This document shows, piece after piece, positions 1 to 8,099 of a stretch of DNA of 64,000 bases. Position 1 is the first letter of the stretch. Each line of letters starts with the position of its first letter. Below the pieces are notes generated by a model. The model searched no databases, was not told where the DNA came from, and saw only the letters and a program-made list of their open reading frames with translations. The stretch covers positions 248,001-312,000 of the forward strand of contig NZ_JBHSMT010000026.1 of assembly GCF_042654985.1 (NCBI RefSeq), in the 5' to 3' direction. Origin of the DNA: Paraherbaspirillum soli (GTDB lineage: Bacteria > Pseudomonadota > Gammaproteobacteria > Burkholderiales > Burkholderiaceae_D). A program made the translations under genes and the position numbers.

Positions 1-301
1 GGTCTTCCGGCAGATCGCCCAACAGGCTGCGCAAGCCGCTCAACTGGGTGGCGCACAGCGCGCTGTCTTGCGTCAAATGTCCGGCCAGCGACAGCGTCGT
101 TTCGGCATGCCGCAGGCCGTCGATCAACCTGAGCGAGAGCGTCATTTGATGCACGTGGCCGGGTTGCCGGATGACGCTGCGATTGAAGCGCACGAAGTCG
201 GACGCTTCGGCCGAGAACCAGCAGGTGAACTGCTCGTTGCCTTGCAAGCGGGTGTTCAGAAACGCTGCCAGCTCGTAGAAATATTGCTGTGTATTGTTCA
301 T
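1..301 (-). CDS. PmbA/TldE-like protein, N-terminal part (runs off the window)
   Basis: Only the first 100 codons are present. The protein begins MNNTQQYFYELAAFL and continues with a segment (FNRSVIRQPGHVHQ) resembling the N-terminal domain of the TldD/PmbA family, where the residues around R-F-N are typically conserved. The start ATG overlaps the stop codon of the upstream TldD-type gene by one base (TGATG), so the two are translationally coupled. This matches the usual TldD-TldE pairing, in which TldD carries the zinc site and TldE is the metal-free partner. The rest of the gene lies outside the window, so absence of the metal motif cannot be checked. Role as the partner of the neighbouring metallopeptidase is inferred. 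Confidence 0.75.
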   Translation of the reverse strand, partial: MNNTQQYFYELAAFLNTRLQGNEQFTCWFSAEASDFVRFNRSVIRQPGHVHQMTLSLRLIDGLRHAETTLSLAGHLTQDSALCATQLSGLRSLLGDLPED

Positions 302-1743
302 CAGGCTTGTCCTCCGAACACCTCGATATTGCCGAACAGGCAGGCCGGTGATGCGTGGCCGACCCGGATCACTTGGGACGGTTCGCCCTTGCCGCAGAAC
401 GGGGTGCCCATCACGCTGAAGGTCGATTGATCGCCGACTCCTTTCAGCGAGCGCCAGAAGCTGTCGGAGATGCCGCGGTAGTTGGGATTCTTGAGTACGC
501 CTTTGAGCTCGCCGTCTTCGATCAGACGGGCCGATTCGCAGCCGAACTGGAATTTATTGCGCGAGTCGTCGATCGACCAGGAGACGTTGGTGTCCATCAG
601 CACGCCGCGCTCGACCGACTTGACCAGGTCGTCCAGCGAGCTGTTGCCGGGTTCGATATTCAGGTTGGCCATGCGGTCGATCGGCGGCCGGTTCCAGCTG
701 CAGGCGCGCGAGTTGGCGACCCCCCGGATGCCGGCGCGGGCTTGCGAGATGGCGCCGCCCAATGGCCGTTCCAGGATGCCGTTGCGGATGATGTAGCTGC
801 GCTCGGCCGGGCTGCCGTCGTCGTCCCATTGATAGCTGGCGAACTGCTCGGCGCGAGTCGGGTCGTAGGTGACGTTGAGCAGTTCGGAGCCGTACTGGAA
901 ATGGCCGAACATATCCAGCGTGACGAAGCTGGTGCCGGCGAAATTGCGTTCGTCGCCGAGGATGCGGTCGAGCTCGACCGGATGGCCGATCGACTCGTGA
1001 ATTTGCAGCATCATTTGTTCCGGCATCAGCAGCAGGTCCATGATGCCGGTCGGGCAGTTCGGCGCCGCCAGCAATTCCAGCGCCTGTTCGGCGACCCGTT
1101 GACCAGAACCGTCGAAGCCGGCCGCGGCCAGCACTTCCATCCCGCCTTGACGGCAGTAGCCGTTGTATTGACCGCCCAGGCTGCGGGTTTGAGTGTCGGC
1201 GCCTTGATTGGCGGTGACCGCCAGGTTCGGTATCACGTAGTGAAACTGTTGCAGCACGTCGGCGCCGTCGGCGCTCAGGTACAGCTGTGTGGTGCTGGTG
1301 GTGCCGAGTGCTGCATACCAGTCGACAATCCGGCCGTCGATCTTGCAGGCGTTCGATTCACGCATCAGCAAGTCAATCAGTTCCTTGCGCGACCAGTCGG
1401 GTCGGTCGCCGACCGATGGGCTGGCGTAGCTGCCGGCGGGGCGCGGCAAGGCTATGCTGGAATAATCCACCACCGAGCGGCCGGCGCTGGCGGCGGCCCA
1501 TGCGACGGCGCGCTGCAACGCTTGCTTGAGGCCGCTCTCGCTGAGGTCGCTGGTGGCGGCATAGCCGTAACCGCCGCGATGGATGACGGTCAGCATGACG
1601 CCGAGATCGGAGCGGGTGGCGAACGGCTGCAATACGTTTTGTCGGACCATGATTTGCTCGCTGGTTTCATCAACCAGGCGCAGGGAACAGAAATCGACGG
1701 CGGGAGCGAGGCGCTTGAAACGGGCGCGGATGGTGTCGAGCAT
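301..1743 (-). CDS. TldD-family zinc metallopeptidase (secondary clade)
   Basis: 480 residues, close to the usual TldD length. The centre of the protein carries the HExxxH zinc motif as HESIGHPVELDR, followed by an FAGTSF segment; N- and C-terminal regions follow the TldD/PmbA layout. Canonical housekeeping TldD has HEAVGHGLEGD instead, so this belongs to the other TldD-related clade. TldD/TldE heterodimers degrade unfolded peptides in the cytoplasm and take part in processing of some ribosomally made peptides such as microcin B17. The gene is the seventh of a minus-strand series with two peptide-binding proteins, an M3 peptidase and an oligopeptide ABC transporter, and overlaps the pmbA-like gene by one base. 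I infer that the pair breaks down or trims imported peptides. The substrate is not known. Confidence 0.85.
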   Translation of the reverse strand: MLDTIRARFKRLAPAVDFCSLRLVDETSEQIMVRQNVLQPFATRSDLGVMLTVIHRGGYGYAATSDLSESGLKQALQRAVAWAAASAGRSVVDYSSIALPRPAGSYASPSVGDRPDWSRKELIDLLMRESNACKIDGRIVDWYAALGTTSTTQLYLSADGADVLQQFHYVIPNLAVTANQGADTQTRSLGGQYNGYCRQGGMEVLAAAGFDGSGQRVAEQALELLAAPNCPTGIMDLLLMPEQMMLQIHESIGHPVELDRILGDERNFAGTSFVTLDMFGHFQYGSELLNVTYDPTRAEQFASYQWDDDGSPAERSYIIRNGILERPLGGAISQARAGIRGVANSRACSWNRPPIDRMANLNIEPGNSSLDDLVKSVERGVLMDTNVSWSIDDSRNKFQFGCESARLIEDGELKGVLKNPNYRGISDSFWRSLKGVGDQSTFSVMGTPFCGKGEPSQVIRVGHASPACLFGNIEVFGGQA

Positions 1744-1828
1744 GGTTCACCTCATGAGTGAAAGTAAAAATAGGCGACCGCTTGCGGGACGCCTATTGGT
1801 AATGCGATCAACTTAATTAATAAAACAC

Positions 1829-1954
1829 CGAAAACGTAGGTCGGAAAAGCGTAGCGCCTTCCGACGTGCCACCGGCCGCTAAAAAAGACCAAGGGCTTGA
1901 CCGGCTGATGCGATTCACGCCGTCGGAAGACGCTGCGCTTTTCCGACCTACGGT
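1829..1954. repeat. Inverted repeat of the 'CGGATGAGCG' intergenic family (diverged copy)
   Basis: The two arms, 1829-1866 and 1921-1954, are near reverse complements: the left reads CGTAGGTCGGAAAAGCGTAG and the right ends CTGCGCTTTTCCGACCTACG. It fills the 221-bp gap between the ABC ATPase gene and the TldD gene, the largest gap in this half of the series. A related element with a different core sits at 23348-23424, and single arms at 26836-26864 and 35601-35633. Transcribed, it would form a long hairpin that could terminate or stabilise mRNA. Confidence 0.7.
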
Positions 1955-1964
1955 GTTACGGTCC

Positions 1965-3683
1965 TTACGCGGCGTTTTGCAAGCCGCGTGGAATTGCGCT
2001 CAACAACTGACGCGTGTAGGCGTGCTGCGGATTGTGATACAGGTCATCCGAGTTCGCCAGTTCCACCACTTTGCCTTGATGCATCACCATCACTTGATCG
2101 GCCAGGTATTTGACTACCGACAGATCGTGCGAGATGAAGATGTAGCTCATGCCGAATTCTTCCTGCAAGTCTTGCAGCAGGTTCAGCACTTGCGCCTGGA
2201 CCGAGACGTCGAGCGCCGATACCGACTCGTCGCAGACCAGGACTTCGGGGCGCAAGGTCAGGCAGCGGGCGATCGCGATCCGTTGCCGCTGTCCGCCCGA
2301 GAATTCGTGCGGATAGCGGTGGTAGGCGGCGGTCGGCAGGCCGACTTTTTGCAGCAGCTGCATCGCCATTTCGGTGCGTTCGTTGTCGTCGCTGCCGATC
2401 TTGTGGATCCGCATCGGTTCCAGCAGGATCTGGCCGATGGTGAAGCGCGGGTTGAGCGAGGCGTACGGATTCTGGAAAATAATCTGAATCCGGCGCTTGT
2501 AGGCCATGAACTCGTGGTTCGACATGCCGATGATGTCTTTGCCTTCGAACAGCGCTTGGCCCGAGGTGGCTTGATGCAGCCGCATCAGGGTCAGGCCGAC
2601 CGTGGTCTTGCCGGAGCCGGATTCGCCGACCACGCCCAGCGTTTTACCGCGCGGCAGGGTGAACGACACGTCCTTGACGGCCTGGAATTCCTTGCGGCCG
2701 AACAGGCCTTCGCGGGTATAGAAGCTCTTGCCCAGGTTGCGCACGTCGAGCAGGATGTCTTCCTTGCCGCTGCAGCCGCGGCTGCGTTCTTTCTGGACCG
2801 GCTGGTGGCCGTCGGCATGGCCATTCATGTAGTCGCTGATGACCGGTAAACGCCATGGGCGGGTGTCGAGCGACGGCCGGCAGCGCAGCAGGGCCTTGGT
2901 GTACGGGTCTTGCGGCGCTTCGAAAATCTGCCGCACATCGCCTTTTTCGCGCACTTCGCCATTGCGCATCACGATCACTTGATCGGCGATTTCACCGACC
3001 AGGGCCAGGTCGTGGGTAATGAACAGGACCGACATCTTGCGCCGTTTGCGCAGCGCTTCGATCAGGTCGATGATTTGCTTCTGGATCGTGACGTCGAGCG
3101 CGGTGGTCGGCTCGTCGGCGATCAGCAGCTTGGGTTCGCAGGCGATCGCCATGGCGATCATCACGCGCTGTTGCTGGCCGCCCGACATCTGGCTTGGATA
3201 AGCGTCGATCTTGGTGGCGGGGGAGGGAATCCCGACTTCTTCCAGCAGGGCGATGGTGCGGGCCCGGGCTTGCTTGGCGTTCATGCCCATGTGCTGGCGC
3301 AAGACTTCGCCGATCTGGAAGCCGACCGTGAACACCGGATTGAGCGAGGTCATCGGCTCCTGGAAAATCATCGAGATTTCCTTGCCGCACATTTGACGCC
3401 GTTCGGCCAGCGGCATCGCCAGCAGGTTGCGGCCTTCGAACTCGATGCTGCTGGTGGCGGCAATGCTGGCGTTGTCCGGCGGCAGTAGGCCCATCACGGC
3501 CAGCGAGCTGACCGATTTGCCGCTGCCGGATTCGCCGACCAGCGCGACTGTTGCATCGTGCGGGATGGTGAAGGACACGCCCTTGACGCATTCGACCGTG
3601 TGTTTTTTGTCGGTCCGGAAGCTGACGCGCAAATCGCGGACTTGCAACAACGGCGCTTCTATTTTTTGAGGATGTGGATGCAT
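1965..3683 (-). CDS. Oligopeptide ABC transporter, double ATP-binding protein (YejF/DppDF type)
   Basis: 572 residues made of two ABC ATPase domains fused head to tail, as in YejF. The first has a Walker A motif GESGSGKS near residues 50-57, the signature MSGGQQQRV and DEPTTALD. The second has GESGSGKTT near residue 350, FSGGQRQRI and DESVSALD. Each domain ends with the short oligopeptide-type extension seen in OppD/OppF. It powers uptake by the two permeases encoded just upstream, with gaps of 9-10 bp indicating one operon. YejABEF imports peptide-like compounds including microcin C, which is the closest known parallel. Cargo here is inferred only from family and neighbours. Confidence 0.93.
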   Translation of the reverse strand: MHPHPQKIEAPLLQVRDLRVSFRTDKKHTVECVKGVSFTIPHDATVALVGESGSGKSVSSLAVMGLLPPDNASIAATSSIEFEGRNLLAMPLAERRQMCGKEISMIFQEPMTSLNPVFTVGFQIGEVLRQHMGMNAKQARARTIALLEEVGIPSPATKIDAYPSQMSGGQQQRVMIAMAIACEPKLLIADEPTTALDVTIQKQIIDLIEALRKRRKMSVLFITHDLALVGEIADQVIVMRNGEVREKGDVRQIFEAPQDPYTKALLRCRPSLDTRPWRLPVISDYMNGHADGHQPVQKERSRGCSGKEDILLDVRNLGKSFYTREGLFGRKEFQAVKDVSFTLPRGKTLGVVGESGSGKTTVGLTLMRLHQATSGQALFEGKDIIGMSNHEFMAYKRRIQIIFQNPYASLNPRFTIGQILLEPMRIHKIGSDDNERTEMAMQLLQKVGLPTAAYHRYPHEFSGGQRQRIAIARCLTLRPEVLVCDESVSALDVSVQAQVLNLLQDLQEEFGMSYIFISHDLSVVKYLADQVMVMHQGKVVELANSDDLYHNPQHAYTRQLLSAIPRGLQNAA

Positions 3684-3691
3684 GATGTCTC

Positions 3692-4882
3692 CTATTTCAA
3701 CTTCGGATCAAGGGCGTCGCGCAGGGCATCGGTGAACAGCGAGAACGCCGTCACCAGGATTGCCATGGCGATACTTGCGGCAGTCAGCTGCCACCATTTG
3801 CCGAGAATCAGTTCGTTCTGCGCTTCGTTCAGCATGCTGCCCCAGGACACCACACCGACCGGCACGCCGAAGCCGAGGAAGCTCAGGATCACTTCCGACT
3901 TGATGAAGCTGACCACCAGGATCGACAGCTGCACCAGCGCCACGTGGCTGACGTTAGGGAAAATGTGCGTGAACATTTTGCTCCAGTGGGTAGCGCCGAT
4001 GGCGTCGGCCGCCATCACGTATTCGCGCGACTTGTGCTTCATGTACTCGGCGCGGATCAGGCGATAGGTGCCGGTCCAGCCGGTCAGGCCCAGGATCAGC
4101 ACGATCGCGGTGACCCCTTTTTGCTGGAGCACGGCGGCGACGGCCAGGATCAGCAGCAGGTAGGGGATAGAGGTGAAGATGCTGTAGAACCAGTTGAACA
4201 CGTCATCCACCCAGCCGCCGAAATAGCCGGACACCGCGCCGAAGATGGTGCCCAGCACCACTGCCAGCAGCGCGGCTACCAGACCGACGATGATCGAGGT
4301 TTCCGCGCCCTTGATGGTTTTCTGGATGATGTCATGGCCCCATTTGTCGGCGCCGAACGGCAGCGTCGCTTGACGCACCAAGGTGGCTTTCGAGCCTTCT
4401 TGCGCCAGCTTGGCGCGAATCTCGGCCATTTCCTTTTGCAGTGGATCGGCAATGCCGTAGTCGTTCGCGATCACCGGTTGCGCAGGGGCGGCCGTGCCGC
4501 TCTTGCGCAGTTCGCGCAGGACCGGGCCCAGCGGGTCGACCGGATTTTCCGGCGGCGCTGCGTCGGTCACTGCGTCGTTGTCGGCAAAGCCGCGCTCGGC
4601 GTCGCTTTGGGCGCCGACAAAGGTCGGCGGCGCATAGTTGACGCCGATTTCCTTGGACCAGTCCTTGGCGATCAAGCCGGTGGCCGACAGTACCAGCATC
4701 GCCAGATACAAGGCCACGACCAGCAGCGCGAACATGGCGGTGCGATCGGCGCGCAGGCGGCGCCAGGCCAGCGCCCACAGACCGGGCGAGTGGCCGGACG
4801 CCGGTGCCGCGGCATGCGGCGCCGGGTTGGCCGGCGGGGTTGGAGTTGCCGCTGATGGGGCAGTATTTACTATTTGTGTCAT
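3692..4882 (-). CDS. Oligopeptide ABC transporter permease (OppC/YejE type)
   Basis: 396 residues. A proline/alanine-rich cytoplasmic N-terminus is followed by a first membrane helix at about residues 50-73. A long soluble insertion (about residues 74-195) comes next, then the conserved permease core with GADKWGHDI before the transmembrane block and the coupling loop EYVMAADAIGATHWSKMFTHIFPN (the EAA motif). An extended loop between the first helix and the core is typical of YejE and longer than in DppC/OppC. It forms the channel together with the YejB-type permease, whose gene ends 10 bp upstream. Confidence 0.92.
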   Translation of the reverse strand: MTQIVNTAPSAATPTPPANPAPHAAAPASGHSPGLWALAWRRLRADRTAMFALLVVALYLAMLVLSATGLIAKDWSKEIGVNYAPPTFVGAQSDAERGFADNDAVTDAAPPENPVDPLGPVLRELRKSGTAAPAQPVIANDYGIADPLQKEMAEIRAKLAQEGSKATLVRQATLPFGADKWGHDIIQKTIKGAETSIIVGLVAALLAVVLGTIFGAVSGYFGGWVDDVFNWFYSIFTSIPYLLLILAVAAVLQQKGVTAIVLILGLTGWTGTYRLIRAEYMKHKSREYVMAADAIGATHWSKMFTHIFPNVSHVALVQLSILVVSFIKSEVILSFLGFGVPVGVVSWGSMLNEAQNELILGKWWQLTAASIAMAILVTAFSLFTDALRDALDPKLK

Positions 4883-4891
4883 GGCGGCCCC

Positions 4892-5830
4892 TTACTTCAG
4901 CTGAACGCGTGGATCGACCGCTTGATACATCAGGTCGGTCAACAGATTGAATAACATGGTGGCGGCGGCGACATAAATCGTGATCGCCTTGATCACCGGG
5001 AAATCGCTGCGTTCCACCGCCAGGATGACTTCGCGGCCGATGCCCGGGATCGAGAAGAAGCGCTCGATCAGGAAGGCGCCGATCAACAATGCCGGCAGGT
5101 TGGACATGACGTTGGTGATGATGGGGATCGCGGCGTTGCGCAATACGTGGACCCACAGGATGCGGCGCTCGCTGACGCCCTTGGCGCGCGCGGTACGGAC
5201 GTAATCCTGGTTGACTTCGTCCAGCACGAAGGTGCGGTACAGACGCAGGCTGGGGGCGATGCTGACCGCCAGTCCGATCAGGATCGGCAGGGCAGAATAA
5301 TGGAACAGGTTTTCCCACACGCTGTTACCCCATCCTTGCACCGGGAAGATGCTGAGTTTGTAGGCGAACCAGTATTGGAACAGGATGATGTACACCAGGA
5401 TGCTGATCGACATGCCGACGGTGCAGCCGACCATCACCGCGCGGTCGGTCAATGAGCCGCGGACAAAAGCCACCACCAGCGCCAGCGCCACGGCAATCAG
5501 GGTTTCCAGGATGGTGAGCGGAATCAGCACCGTCATCGAAGGGCCGAGGCGCGTCATGATGACGTTGGCCACGGTTTCGCCGGTACTCCAGCTGGTGCCG
5601 AAGTCGAAGGTGACGATTTGCTTGATGAAAATCCAGAGCTGGACGGTGTACGGCTGATCGATGCCGAGTTGGGTACGGATATTGGCGATCTGTTGCGGGT
5701 TCGACATTTTCCCGGCCAGGATATAGGCCGGGTCGCCACCGACCCAGTTGAACAGGAAAAATACCAGGACGATGACCCCGAGCATGGTCGGGGCCATCTG
5801 CCATAAGCGGCGCAGGATATAAGCGGTCAT
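4892..5830 (-). CDS. Oligopeptide ABC transporter permease (OppB/DppB/YejB type)
   Basis: 312 residues, standard for the OppB/DppB family. The N-terminus is typical (MTAYILRRLWQMAPTMLGV), followed by GDPAYILAG, the FDFGTSWSTG segment and the EAA loop DYVRTARAKGVSERRI. It has about six membrane helices. It sits between the M3 peptidase gene (10 bp upstream) and the second permease (10 bp downstream), so all are probably co-transcribed. It is the inner-membrane half-channel partner of the product at 3692-4882. Confidence 0.93.
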   Translation of the reverse strand: MTAYILRRLWQMAPTMLGVIVLVFFLFNWVGGDPAYILAGKMSNPQQIANIRTQLGIDQPYTVQLWIFIKQIVTFDFGTSWSTGETVANVIMTRLGPSMTVLIPLTILETLIAVALALVVAFVRGSLTDRAVMVGCTVGMSISILVYIILFQYWFAYKLSIFPVQGWGNSVWENLFHYSALPILIGLAVSIAPSLRLYRTFVLDEVNQDYVRTARAKGVSERRILWVHVLRNAAIPIITNVMSNLPALLIGAFLIERFFSIPGIGREVILAVERSDFPVIKAITIYVAAATMLFNLLTDLMYQAVDPRVQLK

Positions 5831-5839
5831 GTCGGCTCC

Positions 5840-7858
5840 TTATCGCAGGCGCTGGCCGGAAATTTCAGCAAAGAAGGCCTTGCTGTTCGGTTCGCGTCCG
5901 AGGAAGGTGTGGACCATCTGGTCGGCCGGACGTTCGCCGCCGCGCGACAGGATGGTCTGGCGGTACAACTGTCCGACTTCCGGATTCATCAGCTTGTCGT
6001 CGTAACGCGACAGCATGTCGAGCGCCAGCACTTCCGACCACATGTAGCCGTAGTAACCGGCGCCGTAGCCGCCCATCAGATGGCCGAACTGGCCTGGGAA
6101 TTCGGTGTTTGGCACATAGCCCAGCGGCGTCGCGCCTTCCATTTTTTGCCAGACGTCCAGCGGTTGTTCCTGCGCGCCTTTTTCATTGTGAATCGCCATG
6201 TCGTAGCGCGCGTACAGCAATTGGCGTGCGTAGCGGATGCCGCGGCCGTAGTTGTGAGCGGCGGTCAGACGTTGCAGCAGGGCGTCGTCGATGGTCGGGC
6301 AGGCGGTCTTGCAAAAGCTTGCCAGCAGCACCAGCGATTCCTTGCGGCGCGCCCACTCTTCGTACATTTGCGAAGGGGCTTCGACAAAATCCAGCTCGAC
6401 GTTGGTGCCGGCTTGCGTCAGATATTTGGTTTGCGACAGCACGCCATGCAGCACGTGGCCGAATTCATGCACCATCGTTTCCAGTTCATCGCTGTTCAAG
6501 CCGTTGCGGTCGAAGTTGGTGACCAGGGTCGAAATCGGCGTGCGCTTGGCCAGCGTGCTGACGCCGCGAGTGCCCCAGGCGGCGGCGTGGCCGTACTTGC
6601 CTTCGCGTGGGAACAGGTCGAGATAGATGCCGGCGATGCGGGCCTTGCTCTTGCTGTCGATGACGTCGTAATACTGGACTTCGGGGTTCCAGACCGGCAC
6701 CTCGACCCGTTTGAAATCGACACCGTACAAGGTGCTCGACACATGCATGATCCAAGGCACGGCGGCCTCGGTAGGGAAGTATTTGCGCAGCGCTTCCTGA
6801 TCGACGTTGTAACGCGATTGCTTCAGTTTTTGTTGCCAGTAATCGACATCCCAGCGTTCCATCTTGGTGTCGGCCAGCGGCGTCTTCAGCGCTTCCGCCT
6901 TGAATGCGCGCAGCTCTTCGATTTCCTTGATTTCGAGTTGGGTCACCGCGCCTTGCACTTCATCCAGGAAGGCGTCGACGGTGTGCGGGGTCTTCGCCAT
7001 GCGGCGGCGGATCATCAGGTCGGCGTAGCTCGGCAGGTCGAACAGGCCGGCCATTTCGTGGCGCAGATCCATCGCTTGCTTCAGCACTTCCAGGTTCTTA
7101 GGCGTGCCGTGATTGGCAAACGCGATTTGATAGCGGCGGCGGGCGTCGCTGTTGTCGGCCGATTCCATGAACGGCTTGAAATCCGGGTATTCGAAGCCGA
7201 GCAGGTAGTTGCCCTTGTCGTCGCGCTTGGCGCGTGCCAGATAGGCTGCCGGCAAGCCCTGCAGTTCGGCTGGGGTAAAGGTCAGCTTCTCATTGTTGTC
7301 GCGGATGTTGCGCGCGAATTCCTGGCTCAGTTCGCCGAGCTTGTCGAGGATGGCTTTCATCCGCGCCCGTTTTTCCGCCGGCAAGGAGACCCCGGTGTCG
7401 TCGAAACTGTAGAGGATGTCCTGACGCAGTTTTTGCTCGACCGGATCGGTCGGCTGGATGGCTTTGAAGCGGGCGTACAGCTTTTCGCTTTGCAGCACAT
7501 CGGTCGAGAATTTGTTGGTTTCGATCAGGCAGGCTTCGGTCGTGCTGCGCACTTTGGCGTCGGGCGAGACGTTGTTGAGGATGTCCACCGGGCCTTGCAA
7601 ATCTTCCAGGGTGATTTGCAGCTTGTTCCAGTCGGCTAATACTTTCTTGGTGTCCTTGGCATGCGCTGCCGGCAATTTCTCGATCGCGGCGACGCGCTTG
7701 CGCAAGGTCTTCAGCGTGCTGTCACAGAGGGAGGTGACTTCTTCCGCTTTCAACAACGGGATCAACGGGCGTTGCTTGTCTTGTGCGGCTGTTGCCTGGT
7801 TCAGTGTGAGCGTTAGTAACGCTGCGGTGACCGGCAAGAATAATGATGATGGTTTCAT
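5840..7858 (-). CDS. Secreted M3-family zinc oligopeptidase
   Basis: 672 residues. The zinc site is HEFGH at residues 464-468, followed by the downstream metal-binding glutamate region FVEAPSQMYEEW, as in thimet oligopeptidase, neurolysin, PrlC and Dcp. Unlike cytoplasmic PrlC it begins with a signal peptide (LFLPVTAALLTLTLNQATAA), so it should act in the periplasm. M3 enzymes cleave short peptides inside a closed cavity. A Shine-Dalgarno sequence AAAGGAGA precedes the ATG. The gene lies directly between the binding-protein genes and the permeases, suggesting that it trims peptides before or during uptake. The family call is firm; the role in uptake is inferred. Confidence 0.92.
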   Translation of the reverse strand: MKPSSLFLPVTAALLTLTLNQATAAQDKQRPLIPLLKAEEVTSLCDSTLKTLRKRVAAIEKLPAAHAKDTKKVLADWNKLQITLEDLQGPVDILNNVSPDAKVRSTTEACLIETNKFSTDVLQSEKLYARFKAIQPTDPVEQKLRQDILYSFDDTGVSLPAEKRARMKAILDKLGELSQEFARNIRDNNEKLTFTPAELQGLPAAYLARAKRDDKGNYLLGFEYPDFKPFMESADNSDARRRYQIAFANHGTPKNLEVLKQAMDLRHEMAGLFDLPSYADLMIRRRMAKTPHTVDAFLDEVQGAVTQLEIKEIEELRAFKAEALKTPLADTKMERWDVDYWQQKLKQSRYNVDQEALRKYFPTEAAVPWIMHVSSTLYGVDFKRVEVPVWNPEVQYYDVIDSKSKARIAGIYLDLFPREGKYGHAAAWGTRGVSTLAKRTPISTLVTNFDRNGLNSDELETMVHEFGHVLHGVLSQTKYLTQAGTNVELDFVEAPSQMYEEWARRKESLVLLASFCKTACPTIDDALLQRLTAAHNYGRGIRYARQLLYARYDMAIHNEKGAQEQPLDVWQKMEGATPLGYVPNTEFPGQFGHLMGGYGAGYYGYMWSEVLALDMLSRYDDKLMNPEVGQLYRQTILSRGGERPADQMVHTFLGREPNSKAFFAEISGQRLR

Positions 7859-7885
7859 ACATCTCCTTTAATTAAAATTATTTGT

Positions 7886-8091
7886 GGGACAGAGTTTAAA
7901 AGCCGCCGTAGCGTGGCGCATTACTCTGTCTTCAACAAGCCAACTAATTGCGGGACAGAGTTTAAGAGTCGCCGAAGCGCGACGAATTACTCTGTCCCCA
8001 ACTAACTAGATATAACGCATAAATTGCAAAGAAAAGAATTAAGGGAGCTGATGTTTTAGTAGCGCCGAAGCGCGACGAATTACTCTGCCCC
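7886..8091. repeat. Cluster of three 'GGGACAGAG' covarying hairpin repeats
   Basis: Copies lie at 7886-7930, 7952-7999 and 8050-8091 (the last lacks its left arm). Each full copy has an outer stem GGGACAGAG / CTCTGTCCC, short unpaired flanks TTTAAGAG / GAATTA, and an inner stem that changes in both arms together (GTCGC / GCGAC in copy 2, GCCGC / GCGGC in the copy at 21400). The spacer between copies 2 and 3 resembles the spacer between the two copies at 21400-21540. The cluster separates the SBP gene from the M3 peptidase gene inside the putative operon. Confidence 0.85.
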
Positions 8092-8099
8092 AACCGACT

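Noticed and set aside
355..1761. Long plus-strand frame opposite the TldD gene
   Set aside because: It is the complement of a gene with clear zinc motif; the frame is open because of GC-rich codon use. The same applies to other long frames opposite the M3 peptidase, binding proteins and autotransporter.
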